Shown here: piece by piece, positions 46,841 to 55,484 of the stretch
Layout: each line of letters starts with the position of its first letter
Position numbering within the stretch: the first letter of the stretch is position 1
Assembly: GCF_017874625.1 (NCBI RefSeq)
Contig: NZ_JAGIKZ010000005.1
Coordinates: forward strand, 119,702 to 183,701
Reading direction: 5' to 3'
Source: Cytobacillus eiseniae
Lineage (GTDB): Bacteria > Bacillota > Bacilli > Bacillales > Cytobacillaceae
Length of the DNA stretch: 64,000 nt
Made by a program: the position numbers and the translations under genes
Notes under the pieces: generated by a model
Databases searched by the model: none
Told to the model about the DNA's origin: nothing
Seen by the model: only the letters and a program-made list of their open reading frames with translations

Positions 46841-48538
46841 ATGTCTGTGCAAATAAATTTTGATTCCACATGGCAAAATGAATTTTTACATCGAATTGAA
46901 GAGGATGGGCCATGGGGAAGCTGGGAGCTTTATAAATTAGCCCTAGAAGTTGAAAATCATACAATCATCCCTGAATTTGAAGGGCTAAAAGCACCAAAGC
47001 ACCTATCAAGCCTTACTCCTTTGCCGCATCAATTAGAGGTTGCTAAGCAAGTGGTTGAAAATATGAATGGAAAAGCCATCCTCGCCGATGAAGTTGGATT
47101 AGGGAAAACAATTGAAGCTGGACTTATCTTAAAGGAATATATGATCAGAGGTCTCGTAAAAAAGGTGCTTATCCTTGTGCCAGCATCACTTGTCACCCAA
47201 TGGGCTATTGAACTAAACACAAAATTTTATATCCCAGCCATTACGCAAAGAAAAAGCTACGTTTGGGAGCAATGTGATGTCGTTGTCTCCTCGATAGATA
47301 CTGCCAAGCGCAATCCGCATAAGGATATTATTTATCAACAAGATTATGATTTAGTTATCATTGATGAAGCACATAAGCTGAAAAATAATAAAACAAAAAA
47401 CTATGAATTCGTCCAAAACTTAAAAAAGAAGTTTTGCTTACTGCTTACAGCAACACCGATACAAAATCGCATTAGTGAGATTTTCAATCTTGTTTCTTTA
47501 TTGAAACCTGGTCATTTAGGAAATGAAACAGACTTTTATCAAAAGTATCAAAAGGATTCTCGTTCTATTGAAGATGATGAATACTTAAAAGAACTTGTCA
47601 ATAAAGTAATGATCCGTAATCGAAGAGCAGATACTGGAATTGAATGGACAAAAAGAAAGGTTGAAACATTGCCAATCGAGTTTTCCAAAGAAGAAAGAGA
47701 GCTCTATGAAGCAGTTTCAACTCTTCGCAAAGAAAACAATTGGATGAACTCAAGCAAATTTTCCGTTATGACTTTGCAACGTGAGGCTTGCAGCAGCAGG
47801 GAGGCTGTTTTTTTCACATTAAGGAATATGCTCCAAAAGAAAGAAGATCCTTCAGAAGCATTTAAGGAACAAATCCAATCTTTAATTTCCAAAGTAGAGG
47901 CTGTTCAAACAAATGCAAAAGCTGATAAAGCCCTTGAGCTAATACAGGAGATTAACGATAAAGTAATCATATTTACCGAATATCGGGCAACCCAAATGTA
48001 TTTACAATGGTTTCTCAAGCAGCATGGAATTACTTCAGTTCCATTTAGAGGCGGATTCAAAAGAGGGAAAAAGGATTGGATGAGGGAGCTATTTCAAAAA
48101 AACGCCCAAGTCCTTATTGCGACCGAGGCTGGCGGAGAAGGAATAAATCTTCAATTTTGCAATCATATTATCAATTTTGACTTGCCATGGAATCCGATGA
48201 GACTCGAACAAAGAATTGGGCGCATCCATCGTCTCGGCCAGGAAAAGGATGTCGTTATTTATAATTTCGCTATTAAAGATACTGTTGAAGAGCATGTTTT
48301 GAAACTTCTATATGAAAAAATCCATCTATTTGAAAAAGTAATTGGGGATTTAGATGATATTCTTACAAAACTTGATTTTGGAAATATCGATGATCATTTA
48401 ATCGATATCTTTGGAAAATCTGCTTCAGAGGGTGAAATGAAAATTAAAATGGATAATTTAACCTCAATGATTCAATTTGCTGAAGAAATGAGAGAAGGTG
48501 AAGCACATGCAACAGCAGGAAATTCAGCATTTTCTTGA
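46841..48538 (+). CDS. yqhH: SNF2-family helicase YqhH
   Basis: The 565-residue protein is a SWI2/SNF2-type ATPase. RecA lobe 1 carries Walker A LADEVGLGKTIEAGLIL near residue 80 and the DEAH box LVIIDEAHKLKN. LLLTATPIQNRISEIFNLVSLL is motif III. Lobe 2 has ATEAGGEGINLQFC and the arginine-finger motif PMRLEQRIGRIHRLGQ. It likely remodels nucleic acid-protein complexes, but its target in Bacillus is unknown. It is transcribed away from the gcv operon and overlaps yqhG by 32 nt. Confidence 0.93.
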   Translation: MSVQINFDSTWQNEFLHRIEEDGPWGSWELYKLALEVENHTIIPEFEGLKAPKHLSSLTPLPHQLEVAKQVVENMNGKAILADEVGLGKTIEAGLILKEYMIRGLVKKVLILVPASLVTQWAIELNTKFYIPAITQRKSYVWEQCDVVVSSIDTAKRNPHKDIIYQQDYDLVIIDEAHKLKNNKTKNYEFVQNLKKKFCLLLTATPIQNRISEIFNLVSLLKPGHLGNETDFYQKYQKDSRSIEDDEYLKELVNKVMIRNRRADTGIEWTKRKVETLPIEFSKEERELYEAVSTLRKENNWMNSSKFSVMTLQREACSSREAVFFTLRNMLQKKEDPSEAFKEQIQSLISKVEAVQTNAKADKALELIQEINDKVIIFTEYRATQMYLQWFLKQHGITSVPFRGGFKRGKKDWMRELFQKNAQVLIATEAGGEGINLQFCNHIINFDLPWNPMRLEQRIGRIHRLGQEKDVVIYNFAIKDTVEEHVLKLLYEKIHLFEKVIGDLDDILTKLDFGNIDDHLIDIFGKSASEGEMKIKMDNLTSMIQFAEEMREGEAHATAGNSAFS

Positions 48539-49313
48539 GAGATACTTTCAGGCGAATAATTGCAGCATTACTGATAAAGGCCCTGGCTATCTTACTGTTC
48601 AATTATCGATTGAGCTGGATAAGGTACTAATGAATCGTCCCTTTTACTGGCATTATTTAGAAAAAACAGGGGGCATCCCTAATCCAATGCAGTTAACTTT
48701 GATTACAGATCCGAATATTGCACCAAAAACAATTAAAGGAGAAACGATCCATTTTGGCTCACCGCGATTACATCAAATTTTCGAATCAACGAAAAATTTA
48801 GCTGGTTATATTCGATTATATGAAAAGAATCATCACTCAGATAGGCAGCAAACCCCTCTACGGCCATGGCTTGGCATTAATTTGCGCATTTCCTATCAAT
48901 GCGATCGGAAGAGAGATGTGTTTCGATCCATTGGATTACAATTAATTAATGGGCAAATGGTTGATCATTTTCATGAAAAGCTAATGACAGTGTCACTTAC
49001 ACCAAAAATCCCGGATTATTCATTTACTTTATCTCCTTTAGTTATGCCGAAAAGTGGGATTATACGCATTCAGCATTTCATTCAGCAAGAAATTGCAACA
49101 GAAGATCACCAATGGGCGGAGGAGGCAACTGCCCGCTGGCAAAAAGATTTGAACTTACTTGAACATTTTTATCAGGATGTCGAGGAGAAAGAAGAAAGTT
49201 ATGAAATTGAAAAACAAGCTTTAAAGGAACAGTACGAACCAAAAGTGAACATTTCAATTATTAATGGTGGGTTATTCTATTTAACAGATCAAGCAATTTC
49301 ATTCCCTGCATAA
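48507..49313 (+). CDS. yqhG: Conserved protein YqhG
   Basis: The 268-residue protein, by position and content, is YqhG, a Bacillales protein with no established function. Features: an N-terminal QQQEIQHFLERYFQANNC stretch, the central GIPNPMQLTLITDP and HFGSPRLHQIFES, an RPWLGINLRISYQCDRKRDV segment, and a Glu/Lys-rich coiled region near the end. ATG at 48507 is 8 nt after GAAGG; an in-frame GTG at 48498 lies in the site. Overlap with yqhH implies the two are co-translated and functionally linked. Confidence 0.85.
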   Translation: MQQQEIQHFLERYFQANNCSITDKGPGYLTVQLSIELDKVLMNRPFYWHYLEKTGGIPNPMQLTLITDPNIAPKTIKGETIHFGSPRLHQIFESTKNLAGYIRLYEKNHHSDRQQTPLRPWLGINLRISYQCDRKRDVFRSIGLQLINGQMVDHFHEKLMTVSLTPKIPDYSFTLSPLVMPKSGIIRIQHFIQQEIATEDHQWAEEATARWQKDLNLLEHFYQDVEEKEESYEIEKQALKEQYEPKVNISIINGGLFYLTDQAISFPA

Positions 49314-49327
49314 ATCGATTTAAACAA

Positions 49328-49374
49328 ATAAAGAGAAGCAAACCTTATAAGGTTCGTTTCTCTTTGTTTTTTCT
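49328..49374. terminator. Bidirectional terminator between yqhG and yqzE
   Basis: AAAGAGAAGCAAACC pairs, with two wobbles, with GGTTCGTTTCTCTTT, flanked by A-rich and T-rich runs on the two sides. The T side overlaps the end of yqzE. Confidence 0.65.
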
Positions 49375-49542
49375 TTTTACAATTGCATGAAGTGCATATG
49401 GAATCACACCAAACCATTTGAATAAAAAGGGTTCCTTGATGTCTTTTTTATTTAAACGCTGTTTTCGTCTTTCATCTTTGGGCTGGTCAATGTATTTCAC
49501 AACGGTTTGAGTAATATATTTCACATAGTCATTTGATTTCAT
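49345..49542 (-). CDS. yqzE: YqzE family protein
   Basis: A 65-residue basic protein starting MKSNDYVKYITQTVVKYIDQ, the YqzE family opening, with a WFGVIPYALHAI segment near the end and Lys/Arg-rich stretches. ATG at 49542 follows TAGGTG; an ATG 6 nt upstream is possible. It is the usual neighbour of comGG in Bacillus. The function is unknown. Confidence 0.85.
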   Translation of the reverse strand: MKSNDYVKYITQTVVKYIDQPKDERRKQRLNKKDIKEPFLFKWFGVIPYALHAIVKRKNKEKRTL

Positions 49543-49567
49543 GGACACACCTACATTTAGTCATTTA

Positions 49568-50104
49568 CTATATGTTTTTATCACAATCATTTTGTCCATT
49601 TTCAGATGAATCTAAACATGTGTGAATTTCCTGCACAATCATACGAATACTCTTACCGGTTGTATCAATTATCATGTCTGCTGACTCACGGTAAATCGGC
49701 AGTCTTTCATTATATAAATTTGCTATATTCGCTCGTTTGTCCCCAGATAATAATGGACGGGTTTTATCTTCTATCAGTCTTCTGTAAATTTCCTCTTCTG
49801 AAGCATATAGGAAGATTACGAATCCCTTAACTTTTAGAAATTGCCTATTTTCATTACGACAGATGATTCCTCCACCCGTTGTAATGATTGTATTTTCTGT
49901 TGGCATTTCTTGTAATACTGCTGATTCAATTTCTCGAAAGTATGATTCACCGTAACGTTCAAAAATTGATTGAATGGTACAACATTCTTTTTTTTCAATT
50001 TCTGCATCTAAGTCAAAAATAGGGATTTCTAAATATTCCCCTAACGCTTTGCCGACGGTTGTCTTTCCAGCACCCATAAAACCCGTTAAATAGATTGATT
50101 TCAT
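49568..50104 (-). CDS. aroK: Shikimate kinase
   Basis: AroK phosphorylates shikimate at the 3-hydroxyl with ATP. The 178-residue P-loop kinase has Walker A GFMGAGKTTVGKALGE, the shikimate-binding Asp in IFDLDAEIEKKECC, and TTGGGIICRNENR with its GGG motif. The lid contains DKTRPLLSG with the conserved Arg. ATG at 50104 (MKSIYLTGF) follows GAGGC; a longer in-frame start lies 33 nt up inside comGG. It is inserted between comGG and yqzE. Confidence 0.94.
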   Translation of the reverse strand: MKSIYLTGFMGAGKTTVGKALGEYLEIPIFDLDAEIEKKECCTIQSIFERYGESYFREIESAVLQEMPTENTIITTGGGIICRNENRQFLKVKGFVIFLYASEEEIYRRLIEDKTRPLLSGDKRANIANLYNERLPIYRESADMIIDTTGKSIRMIVQEIHTCLDSSENGQNDCDKNI

Positions 50105-50129
50105 ATATATTAGCCTCACAAAAAGGAAT

Positions 50130-50510
50130 TCATTCATTCCATTGTATCATTTTCCCCAGCTCTTTGTCATAATAACCATTGGCTGACACCTTATTCATCT
50201 GATTCATCTTCAAAATAAACATCACACGATAAAGGCTATCCGTTATTTTCACCGTTTCATATTGAATTTCTCCATCTAAATAGGAAATATCCCCTGAAAA
50301 ATGATCATTATTACTTTCTTCTGCAAATAAGTCCTCCACTAACCTTATCGCACTTAAAAAATAATATTCTTGTTTCAAGAAAGCTTCCGTATCACTAATA
50401 ATCCTTTTTTCTGAAATATATAAATCAAGTTGAAACGATAGAAAAAGAGCAGCAAGTAATAAAATACAAAAAGTCATCGGATAGGTAAACCCTTTTTCAT
50501 TACGGAGCAT
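50130..50510 (-). CDS. comGG: Competence pseudopilin-operon protein ComGG
   Basis: ComGG is the last comG product and a minor pseudopilin of the DNA-uptake pilus. The 126-residue protein begins MLRNEKGFTYPMTFCILLLA: a prepilin-like cleavage site (EKG|F) and hydrophobic helix, but without the Glu at +5, as is usual for ComGG. ATG at 50510 lies within comGF (10-nt overlap). The rest of the protein is a poorly conserved globular domain. Confidence 0.88.
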   Translation of the reverse strand: MLRNEKGFTYPMTFCILLLAALFLSFQLDLYISEKRIISDTEAFLKQEYYFLSAIRLVEDLFAEESNNDHFSGDISYLDGEIQYETVKITDSLYRVMFILKMNQMNKVSANGYYDKELGKMIQWNE

Positions 50511-50979
50511 AATTTTCCTCCATCTCAAGAAACGAATAAAAAACAGCTGTATATTTTTGTTGTTGTAAATCAACGACCGTCAAATTCATCCCATCCTTTA
50601 ATCGTTCAAATAGGATAGAATTCACTTGCTGAAAAACAATTTCATGACCCGTATCATTAACCCTTCTTCTTATATTCGTTCCATGTTTATCAAATTGAAC
50701 GTTTTGTCCATTTACCCGAATAACTAGTCGGTTATTTTCGACATCCATTTCTTCAGCAGAATGAATCTCCTTCTTTAATTGCGCGACAAAAACATGCCAT
50801 TCCAGCTCTTTATATCTTAGATCAAATTGATCATTTGGGAGAAGAGAAGTAAGACTGATCGAAAACAAGGAAGCAATAATAAGGAAAAGGGAAAATGCCA
50901 ACAACATTTCTACCATAGTAAAACCCTTATTATCGATATACTTCGCATTTTTTATAAGACCGACGAAGAAAATCTTCAT
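50500..50979 (-). CDS. comGF: Minor pseudopilin ComGF
   Basis: ComGF is a minor pseudopilin with an NKGFTMVEMLLAFSLFLIIA leader (cleavage after Gly, Glu at +5). ATG at 50979 gives 159 aa with an unusual 17-residue lead before the processing motif, and overlaps comGE by 50 nt. The true start could be slightly further downstream, but no good alternative with a ribosome site was found. The C-terminal half contains QFDKHGTNIRRRVNDTGHE, resembling the B. subtilis protein. Confidence 0.85.
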   Translation of the reverse strand: MKIFFVGLIKNAKYIDNKGFTMVEMLLAFSLFLIIASLFSISLTSLLPNDQFDLRYKELEWHVFVAQLKKEIHSAEEMDVENNRLVIRVNGQNVQFDKHGTNIRRRVNDTGHEIVFQQVNSILFERLKDGMNLTVVDLQQQKYTAVFYSFLEMEENYAP

Positions 50980-51265
50980 ACCTTACACAAACCTCCATTA
51001 AAGGATTTTCGTCTGTTATTTCTAAAGTCACCTCATAGATGGTTTCGTCCTTTTCCCGTGGGCCAATCATTGGATTCGTTTTTTTCTTCTTCGCATCCAT
51101 CAATATTTCATATAACACTTGTGTTGCATTAAATTCTTCCTTTAATTGGACAGATTGATTCATACTAAAAATGATCAAAGGAAAAAGTATGCTGGCAATA
51201 ATGAGCCATGCTGCCAAAGATAGCAATAACTCGGCTAAAAAGAAGCCCTCATTCCTTCGATACAT
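50930..51265 (-). CDS. comGE: Minor pseudopilin ComGE
   Basis: The 111-residue protein begins MYRRNEGFFLAELLLSLAAW: cleavage site EG|F, Glu near +5 and a hydrophobic helix. It then has a short globular domain with a Lys-rich KKKKTNP stretch. ATG at 51265 follows GGGGAG. It overlaps comGD by 17 nt and comGF by 50 nt, the tight packing usual in comG. Confidence 0.86.
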   Translation of the reverse strand: MYRRNEGFFLAELLLSLAAWLIIASILFPLIIFSMNQSVQLKEEFNATQVLYEILMDAKKKKTNPMIGPREKDETIYEVTLEITDENPLMEVCVRYEDFLRRSYKKCEVYR

Positions 51266-51692
51266 AAAATCTCCCCTTTCCAAGTAAAAAGGTCATTCGG
51301 TACCATTGATTATCAATGACAATATTAAAAGTTCCAAACCGATTAATGTTTCCATCAGGCTTGAAATAAAAGAACAGCTTCATCGTTCCTTCTTTAATTG
51401 TGACCGTTTTTGGAATTTCCCTTACTAATAAGTAGCCTGAATCATAGCTCCCTCGCAAATAATAATAATTTTCCTCTGGAAGAATATGAACACTTACTGT
51501 AGCTTGCTGTGACATTGCATGTTGCTGGGCAAATAATAAGTCTGCTTTTAATTGAGTGACAAATTGTTGTTTTTCAAGTGAGGAGAACGGAGATTTTAAT
51601 AGAATAGCAGATACAGAGGTGATGACAAGAAAGACCGTTAGAACGAATAAAGTTTCTAATAAAGTGAAGCCATTCTTTGATTTAGTCCTCAT
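51249..51692 (-). CDS. comGD: Minor pseudopilin ComGD
   Basis: The 147-residue pseudopilin begins MRTKSKNGFTLLETLFVLTV with the NG|FTLLE processing motif. ATG at 51692 overlaps the comGC stop (ATGAGGACTAA arrangement), so translation is coupled. The C-terminal domain has a LFAQQHAMSQQATVSVHILP segment. An upstream extension to 51779 would run inside comGC and is rejected. Confidence 0.9.
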   Translation of the reverse strand: MRTKSKNGFTLLETLFVLTVFLVITSVSAILLKSPFSSLEKQQFVTQLKADLLFAQQHAMSQQATVSVHILPEENYYYLRGSYDSGYLLVREIPKTVTIKEGTMKLFFYFKPDGNINRFGTFNIVIDNQWYRMTFLLGKGRFYVSKE

Positions 51693-52017
51693 CAGATGAA
51701 GAACCATTATTAATTGTTGATACTTTTCCTTCAGTAATGATGATATCTTCTCCATTTGGACATGTTGTCTCATTTTCATTTAAATACATGGCCTTAACTA
51801 ATGTTTCAACATCTTTAGGTGTTTCCTTATTCTCAATTTCATACGCTTGAACTTGGGCTTGAACCATCTTCACAAAAGCCTCACAGCCTTTTTTATTTAT
51901 TGTTCCATTATGCTTCGTTATATTAGGTATCGTAATGATTAAAAGCACGGAAATTACAAGCAAGACAATCATCATTTCTAGCAAAGTAAATGCTTTTTCA
52001 CTTTTTAATATTTTCAT
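51682..52017 (-). CDS. comGC: Major competence pseudopilin ComGC
   Basis: ComGC is the main subunit of the transformation pilus. The 111-residue protein starts MKILKSEKAFTLLEMMIVLL. The residue before the processing site is Ala (KA|F) rather than the usual Gly, but the +5 Glu is kept. It has the conserved TIPNITKHNGTINKKGCEAF segment and two Cys (GCEAF, TTCPNG) that form the family disulfide. An acidic SSSDED tail is added. ATG at 52017 follows GAGGG, 2 nt after comGB. Confidence 0.94.
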   Translation of the reverse strand: MKILKSEKAFTLLEMMIVLLVISVLLIITIPNITKHNGTINKKGCEAFVKMVQAQVQAYEIENKETPKDVETLVKAMYLNENETTCPNGEDIIITEGKVSTINNGSSSDED

Positions 52018-52019
52018 AA

Positions 52020-53051
52020 TCAAAATCCCTCCATTAAATGAAACATTGGCAGCAGCACTGCTAAATACATGGAAATTATTAAAAAACCAATCAGCATATA
52101 TAAACAAGGCTGAACCGTTTTCATTAATCTTTCAATTTTTGTCTCCAATAAGCTCAAACAATATTTACTAAAAAAGAACAGCTCTTGATCTAATTTTCCA
52201 TTCTTTTGTCCATGTTGAATAATATGTGTAACCTCCCGCTCAAAAAATCGATATTTAAGCAGGATTTCTTCAAGTCCTTCACCTTTTCGTAAATCTTTTA
52301 TCATTTCTTTTCCGAGATCTTTATAAAGTGGTTGTTTTTCATTCTTCTCAAATAGATGGAGTGCTTCGTGTATTGATAAGCCACTTGCTAATAAATAACT
52401 TAATTGTACAGAAAAATAGTGGGTATAAAATAAGCGAAAGAACACACCAAGAACTGGCATAGAAGCAAGCATTGTTTTCTGTTTAATCTGTGGAAGCTTT
52501 TGAAATATGAAGAAATAGTAGGCTGCGAAAAGGAGACAAATAAAAAGAAATCCTAATGAAATAAATGGGAGAAGCTCTCCAAATGAGGAAACTACTTTCG
52601 TGAAGAAATTTGCTTGAAGCTGCATGGATTGGAAGAGTGAAGAAAATCTTGGCAAAATACTTGTCTCCACAAAAACAAATAAGACAGCTGTAATGAGAAT
52701 TAAAAATATTGGATAGGCGAGTAGTTTTTTTACTTTTTCAAAATCCAGATCTCGCTTCAGCATCATTTCACTGCTGCTCTGAAACGCATCAGCAAGTCCA
52801 CCATGTTGTTCTGCAAAAAAAACATAACCGACCAAATGTTGATTGAATTTTAATTTTGCCAAAACCTGATGAAAAGGATACCCTTCCTTTAAATCAGCTA
52901 AACATTGACTAAGCTCATCCCTTTTTCTTTTAGAAAGCTGAAATAGGAGTGATTCTACTGCTTCTGACAATGGATAGCCTCTATCAAGAAGCTCTCCCGT
53001 TCGTTTGAGGAAATGACATTGCTCCTGTAAACTCCATTTATATGCTGTCAT
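52020..53051 (-). CDS. comGB: Competence pilus platform protein ComGB
   Basis: ComGB is the polytopic GspF-type membrane platform for assembly of the transformation pilus. The 343-residue protein has two copies of the T2SSF domain (residues about 10-130 and 210-330) and three hydrophobic helices, the last being LYMLIGFLIISMYLAVLLPMF. VFFAEQHGGLADAFQSSSEM is the family's conserved segment. Its start overlaps comGA by 14 nt. Confidence 0.94.
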   Translation of the reverse strand: MTAYKWSLQEQCHFLKRTGELLDRGYPLSEAVESLLFQLSKRKRDELSQCLADLKEGYPFHQVLAKLKFNQHLVGYVFFAEQHGGLADAFQSSSEMMLKRDLDFEKVKKLLAYPIFLILITAVLFVFVETSILPRFSSLFQSMQLQANFFTKVVSSFGELLPFISLGFLFICLLFAAYYFFIFQKLPQIKQKTMLASMPVLGVFFRLFYTHYFSVQLSYLLASGLSIHEALHLFEKNEKQPLYKDLGKEMIKDLRKGEGLEEILLKYRFFEREVTHIIQHGQKNGKLDQELFFFSKYCLSLLETKIERLMKTVQPCLYMLIGFLIISMYLAVLLPMFHLMEGF

Positions 53052-54108
53052 TATCTAGCACCCACCGCTCATATTCCTTTTCTTTAATAAATCCAAGAGC
53101 AATTCCTTTTTTAATAATATCCTTCAATGTACGGTACTTAATGACGGCGTCCTCGCCCCTTGCCTGTTTCATTGTGGCATATAAGGCCTTGCCTGCTAGT
53201 AGTTCAAACACACTAGCTCTTTTCAATCTTCCATAGCAATGACAGTAAGGAGAGCATTCATTCTGACAAAATGGACAGGTTAATTCAACAAGCCTCTGGG
53301 CAGTAACCGCAACAAGTGTCTGTTCAATTTCGATCGGATTCACGCCAAATTCAGCCAGTCGAAAAATGGCTCCCTTCGCATCCCTCGTATGCATTGTTGA
53401 AAGTACTAAATGCCCTGTCAGCGCTGCCCTTACTGCAATCTTTGCTGTCTCCGCATCCCTAATTTCTCCAACCATAATAATATCGGGATCATGCCTTAAA
53501 ATAGCTTTCAACCCTGCCGCATAGGAGACACCTGCTTTTTCATTCACTTGTACTTGAAGCACCATGTCATTTACTTTTTCAATAGGATCTTCTAGTGTAA
53601 TCACATTACGGTTAAATAAATGGGAGGTTTCATTCAATAGGGAGTATAAGGTCGTAGTTTTTCCAGATCCAGTTGGACCGGTGAACACGATTAAGCCGTG
53701 TGCATGTTTCAATAAGGCAAGCATTTTACGAGTCATTGCTGGAAATAAGGAAATTTGGTAGAAGGGAATTTGTTCTTGTTGAGGGAGGATCCGAATGACA
53801 AGGCTTTCATTGTAGGTAGAGGGCAAGGTTGAAAAGCGAAAACCGAATGTTTGTCCATCAATTTGATAAGAGTAGGCACCACTTTGCGGACGTCTCTTCT
53901 CTCCAATATCCATTGATGCAGTGAATTTGAAATGAGAAATAAGTCGTTCACATTCTTCTTTTGGTAAATATAGTCTAGGTATGAGTTTGTTTGCAAGACG
54001 TAGTTGAATGAGGGTGTCGTCTCTACGGGGGACAATGTGGATATCTGAGGCATGATTTCTTACTGCGTCAATAATGATTCTTTCTGCAAGCTTTTCAATT
54101 GTATTCAA
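53038..54108 (-). CDS. comGA: Competence pilus assembly ATPase ComGA
   Basis: ComGA is the cytosolic GspE-type ATPase that powers pseudopilus assembly for DNA uptake. The 356-residue protein has Walker A VFTGPTGSGKTTTLYS, an Asp box ITLEDPIE, Walker B IIMVGEIRDAETAK and a His box GHLVLSTMHT. The tetracysteine zinc motif is CPFCQNECSPYCHC. The start is TTG at 54108; the AAGGTGG site is rather far (about 13 nt). It is the first gene of comGA-GG. Confidence 0.95.
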   Translation of the reverse strand: MNTIEKLAERIIIDAVRNHASDIHIVPRRDDTLIQLRLANKLIPRLYLPKEECERLISHFKFTASMDIGEKRRPQSGAYSYQIDGQTFGFRFSTLPSTYNESLVIRILPQQEQIPFYQISLFPAMTRKMLALLKHAHGLIVFTGPTGSGKTTTLYSLLNETSHLFNRNVITLEDPIEKVNDMVLQVQVNEKAGVSYAAGLKAILRHDPDIIMVGEIRDAETAKIAVRAALTGHLVLSTMHTRDAKGAIFRLAEFGVNPIEIEQTLVAVTAQRLVELTCPFCQNECSPYCHCYGRLKRASVFELLAGKALYATMKQARGEDAVIKYRTLKDIIKKGIALGFIKEKEYERWVLDNDSI

Positions 54109-54144
54109 TTTATAAATAGCACCACCTTTTCTTTTTTCGACTTT

Positions 54145-54173
54145 ATTATATAATCTACTTTCTATTTTGACAA
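54145..54173 (-). promoter_or_regulatory. SigmaA-type promoter of comG
   Basis: On the minus strand TTGTCA (54168-54173), a 17-bp spacer, and TATAAT (54145-54150), about 40 nt before comGA. In B. subtilis comG requires ComK; no clear pair of ComK AT-boxes was recognised upstream. Confidence 0.65.
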
Positions 54174-54386
54174 TTAATATGTATTAATTTTACGAAATAA
54201 CCGCAATATATGGGTAAACACAACAGACACAGTGTGAAAGTTATCATATTTTGTTTAAATTTATCATTTAGTCTCCTTAATTGTGACTTATGTTATAGGT
54301 TTAATTGTGAACTTTTTATAAACTTATAGTGAATACAGTGTTAACCCTTCATAGCTGTATTATAATGGAATCAAATCCGGTCTGGG

Positions 54387-55097
54387 GTGAATTTTGTGGA
54401 ACAAACATTAAAAATTACAAATGTATTATCTGATCCAACGCGCTACTATATTTATCAATACATTACGAAGAGGCATCAGGATGTAACCGTCCAAGAAATA
54501 GCAGATAATTTTGATATCCATCCAAACGTCGCAAGATTACATCTTTCAAAACTTGAAGATGTGAACATGCTTGTATCAGACACACAGAAAACAGGTAAAG
54601 GTGGCAGACCAAGCAGACTTTATCGACTATCTGATGATGTTATTCAATTGCATTTTCCTTATCGTGATTATCAGCTGCTGTCAAAAATTGCGATGCAAAC
54701 GATGATTTCACTTGGTGAAGAGGGCAAGAAAGCATTATACCTAACTGGTAAAGCATTCGGAAAGGAATTGATTGATCAAGAACTGGGCCATACATTTAAT
54801 AATCATGAAGCACTTTCTTTTGATCAAAAGCTAAATATCTTAAAAAATGCATCAACCTTGTCAGGATTTCATCCAGAATTTGAAGTAAATGAGGATCAAA
54901 GCAAAATCTACTTCCAAATCTATAATTGTCCTTTTAAAGAAGTGGCTGTTGAACACTCAGATTCCGTATGTAATATGCATTTTGAATTCTTAAAAGGAAT
55001 GTTTGAATCATTGTTTGATTCAATTCAGTTAATTGAGAAAGAAAACATGCTCGGTGGCTGTGATTCTTGTTCATATCACGCGATCGTCACAAAGTAG
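54387..55097 (+). CDS. HTH regulator with C-terminal cysteine cluster (COG2345-like)
   Basis: The 236-residue protein starts with an ArsR-type winged helix (residues 1-85: TNVLSDPTRYYIYQYITKRH, ADNFDIHPNVARLHLSKLED, GKGGRPSRLYRLSDD). A helical middle and a C-terminal domain follow with Cys in IYNCPFKEV, SVCNMHFEF and MLGGCDSCSYH. The family includes the Fe-S sensing SufR, so it may bind a metal or iron-sulfur cluster. The start codon is GTG or nearby (read as MNFVEQ). It lies where mgsR (yqgZ) sits in B. subtilis. The target is unknown. Confidence 0.82.
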   Translation: MNFVEQTLKITNVLSDPTRYYIYQYITKRHQDVTVQEIADNFDIHPNVARLHLSKLEDVNMLVSDTQKTGKGGRPSRLYRLSDDVIQLHFPYRDYQLLSKIAMQTMISLGEEGKKALYLTGKAFGKELIDQELGHTFNNHEALSFDQKLNILKNASTLSGFHPEFEVNEDQSKIYFQIYNCPFKEVAVEHSDSVCNMHFEFLKGMFESLFDSIQLIEKENMLGGCDSCSYHAIVTK

Positions 55098-55181
55098 CAA
55101 CAAAGAGTTATTTACTTTTAGCTATCATTTAACTTATAATATGTAATGATGTGAATTGCTAGGGGAAAAGGAGGGATACAT

Positions 55182-55424
55182 ATGGATCGTATGTACAAGG
55201 TTTGTGGATTCTGGACTGGAATATTTGCCGTTATGTTCTTTTTAGGCGATATGTATACCACGTCTTTAATCTTCTTTGCCCAAACAGGATTCTTCCTGCT
55301 TTTAAGCTACTTAAAGCTTTCAGAACGTATGTATTTATATGTTTTTGCAGGATATTTAACTGTGTTTTTCGTAGGCTTTACATATTGGAGCACATTTATG
55401 ATGGTTCCAGGTGCAGGTCACTAA
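55182..55424 (+). CDS. yqgY: DUF2626 membrane protein YqgY
   Basis: An 80-residue protein, MDRMYKVCGFWTGIFAVMFF onward, with three hydrophobic helices and almost no soluble part; YqgY/DUF2626 by sequence and position. An AAAAGGAGGG site precedes the ATG. The function is unknown. It lies just after the HTH regulator and could be co-transcribed with it. Confidence 0.88.
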   Translation: MDRMYKVCGFWTGIFAVMFFLGDMYTTSLIFFAQTGFFLLLSYLKLSERMYLYVFAGYLTVFFVGFTYWSTFMMVPGAGH

Positions 55425-55446
55425 AAACATAAGTAAGCTACAAAAT

Positions 55447-55475
55447 AAAAAAGCGATGGCATCCATCGCTTTTTT
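55447..55475. terminator. Bidirectional terminator after yqgY
   Basis: AAAAAAGCGATGG pairs with CCATCGCTTTTTT over a CAT loop, with T-runs in both directions. It serves the convergent methyltransferase gene as well. Confidence 0.85.
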
Positions 55476-55484
55476 ATTTTTCCT

